DNA from: Maribacter stanieri
Lineage (GTDB): Bacteria > Bacteroidota > Bacteroidia > Flavobacteriales > Flavobacteriaceae
Assembly: GCF_900112245.1 (NCBI RefSeq)
Contig: NZ_FOYX01000001.1
Span: 248,001 to 312,000, forward strand
Length of the DNA stretch: 64,000 bases
Reading direction: 5' to 3'
Shown: piece after piece, positions 63,559 to 64,000 of the stretch
Layout: each line of letters opens with the position of its first letter
Position numbering within the stretch: position 1 is the first letter of the stretch
Made by a program: the position numbers and the translations under genes
Notes under the pieces: generated by a model
The model's database searches: none
The model's input: the letters and a program-made list of their open reading frames with translations, nothing else
What the model was told of the DNA's origin: nothing

Positions 63559-63575
63559 TGAATATTCAATTTGTG

Positions 63576-63583
63576 CAAATATA
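63576..63583 (-). promoter_or_regulatory. Candidate -7 element TATATTTG for mvaD
   Basis: The minus strand reads TATATTTG, an exact consensus, 18 bases before ATG 63558. The only TTG upstream is at 14 bases, closer than usual. Confidence 0.5.
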
Positions 63584-63639
63584 GTTTTTAGGGCTATCAA
63601 TTGAAATAAATCCTTATTTTAGAGGTAAACACCGACCTA

Positions 63640-64000
63640 TTGAAAAGAAAGCTTACTTACGTTTTTATTGGTATTTTATTATGTACCACCATTGGATTTC
63701 TCAGCAGCGTTGTTACGCAAAGCTCTGTAAACGATTGGTATATGACGTTGAACAAGCCAAGCTTTAGTCCCCCAAATTGGATCTTTGCTCCTGTTTGGAG
63801 TGTATTATATATTATGATGGGAATTTCTGCAGGTTGGGTTTGGGCGAAAGGCTTTCATCATAAGTATGTAAAAACCGGACTCTATCATTTTGGTTTTCAA
63901 CTTCTTTTAAATGGTTTATGGAGTATTGTTTTCTTTGGACTAAAGCAGCCCCTTTTAGCGCTTCTGATAATAATTACATTATTAATTATTCTTGGGTTAA
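63640..64000 (+). CDS. tspO: TspO/MBR family membrane protein (3' truncated by window edge)
   Basis: From the TTG at 63640 the frame encodes MKRKLTYVFIGILLCTTIGF, then NKPSFSPPNWIFAPVWSVLY with the family's conserved KPxFxPPxWxFxPVW motif, and LNGLWSIVFFGLKQP in the last visible helices. About 120 codons are seen; the normal total is about 155-160. TspO is a five-helix membrane protein that binds porphyrins and cholesterol. A stop lies 31 bases before the TTG and no ATG is available nearer. The gene is divergent from mvaD. Confidence 0.9.
   Translation, partial: MKRKLTYVFIGILLCTTIGFLSSVVTQSSVNDWYMTLNKPSFSPPNWIFAPVWSVLYIMMGISAGWVWAKGFHHKYVKTGLYHFGFQLLLNGLWSIVFFGLKQPLLALLIIITLLIILGL

Noticed and set aside
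63615-63622. TATTTTAG as the TspO -7 element
   Set aside because: One mismatch at a conserved T and no properly spaced -33 element.
1-64000. CRISPR arrays, IS elements or prophage
   Set aside because: No regularly spaced repeats, transposase, integrase or phage structural genes were seen.

Overview
This is an AT-rich chromosomal window from a member of the Bacteroidota, almost certainly family Flavobacteriaceae (marine Maribacter/Zobellia-like by gene content; the genus cannot be fixed from sequence alone). Supporting signs are the sigma-ABfr type promoters (TTTG, about 18-19 bases, TAnnTTTG), the near absence of Shine-Dalgarno sequences, the bacterial mevalonate pathway with a GYDIA-type kinase, a DPP IV/POT peptide-use pair, PpiD/CNNM/LptC/CoaX cluster order, and an arginine pathway using an N-acylornithine carbamoyltransferase. 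No IS element, CRISPR array or phage was seen.

Layout. 1-5.4 kb: the 3' part of comEC, then a convergent dipeptidyl-peptidase IV / proton-peptide symporter operon. 5.5-7.8 kb: class II HMG-CoA reductase and a GYDIA GHMP kinase. 7.8-15.6 kb (minus strand): a cell-envelope run reading coaX, outer-membrane barrel, TPR protein, lptC, small membrane protein, CNNM transporter, then PpiD with its own promoter. 15.7 kb: tRNA-Phe with a clear promoter and terminator. 15.8-19.7 kb: MtnK-like kinase plus ADP-ribosylglycohydrolase lipoprotein, and a GH32 beta-fructosidase. 19.7-22.5 kb: rhodanese, TIGR04282, purine nucleoside phosphorylase and TIGR04283, the accessory part of an arsenosugar-type cluster. 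22.5-26.7 kb (minus): amidase, BamA/TamA-like protein, a barrel and DUF547. 26.9-29.9 kb: an FAD oxidoreductase and a membrane 4Fe-4S protein. 30-35.2 kb: a rhamnosidase-like glycosidase, a YwqK protein and two GT2 glycosyltransferases.

35.2-38.7 kb is the accessory, decaying part of the window. It holds a TIR-like protein behind a palindrome, a DUF2199 gene cut by an in-frame TGA, a DTW-domain tRNA-modifying enzyme, and a dihydrofolate-reductase-like gene with three in-frame stops. 38.7-45.2 kb returns to ordinary genes (methyltransferase, DUF885 lipoprotein, agmatinase, mannosyltransferase-like protein).

45.2-57.4 kb is one long combined arginine/proline operon: GNAT, argG, argC, proC, argD, proA, proB, argF', SDR, argB, argE, argH. 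It is preceded by a 28-codon leader ORF ending in Arg-Arg-Arg-Arg-Pro-stop. This leader is the most interesting candidate here, because it looks like an attenuation-type arginine sensor.

57.4-64 kb (mostly minus): a BrkB membrane protein, a zinc metallopeptidase, an RluB-type pseudouridine synthase whose catalytic Asp position is Glu, a UbiA-type prenyltransferase, mevalonate kinase, diphosphomevalonate decarboxylase, and the start of a TspO gene. Together with the genes at 5.5-7.8 kb these give most of the mevalonate route to isoprenoids, with the GYDIA kinase as the likely candidate for the missing phosphomevalonate kinase.
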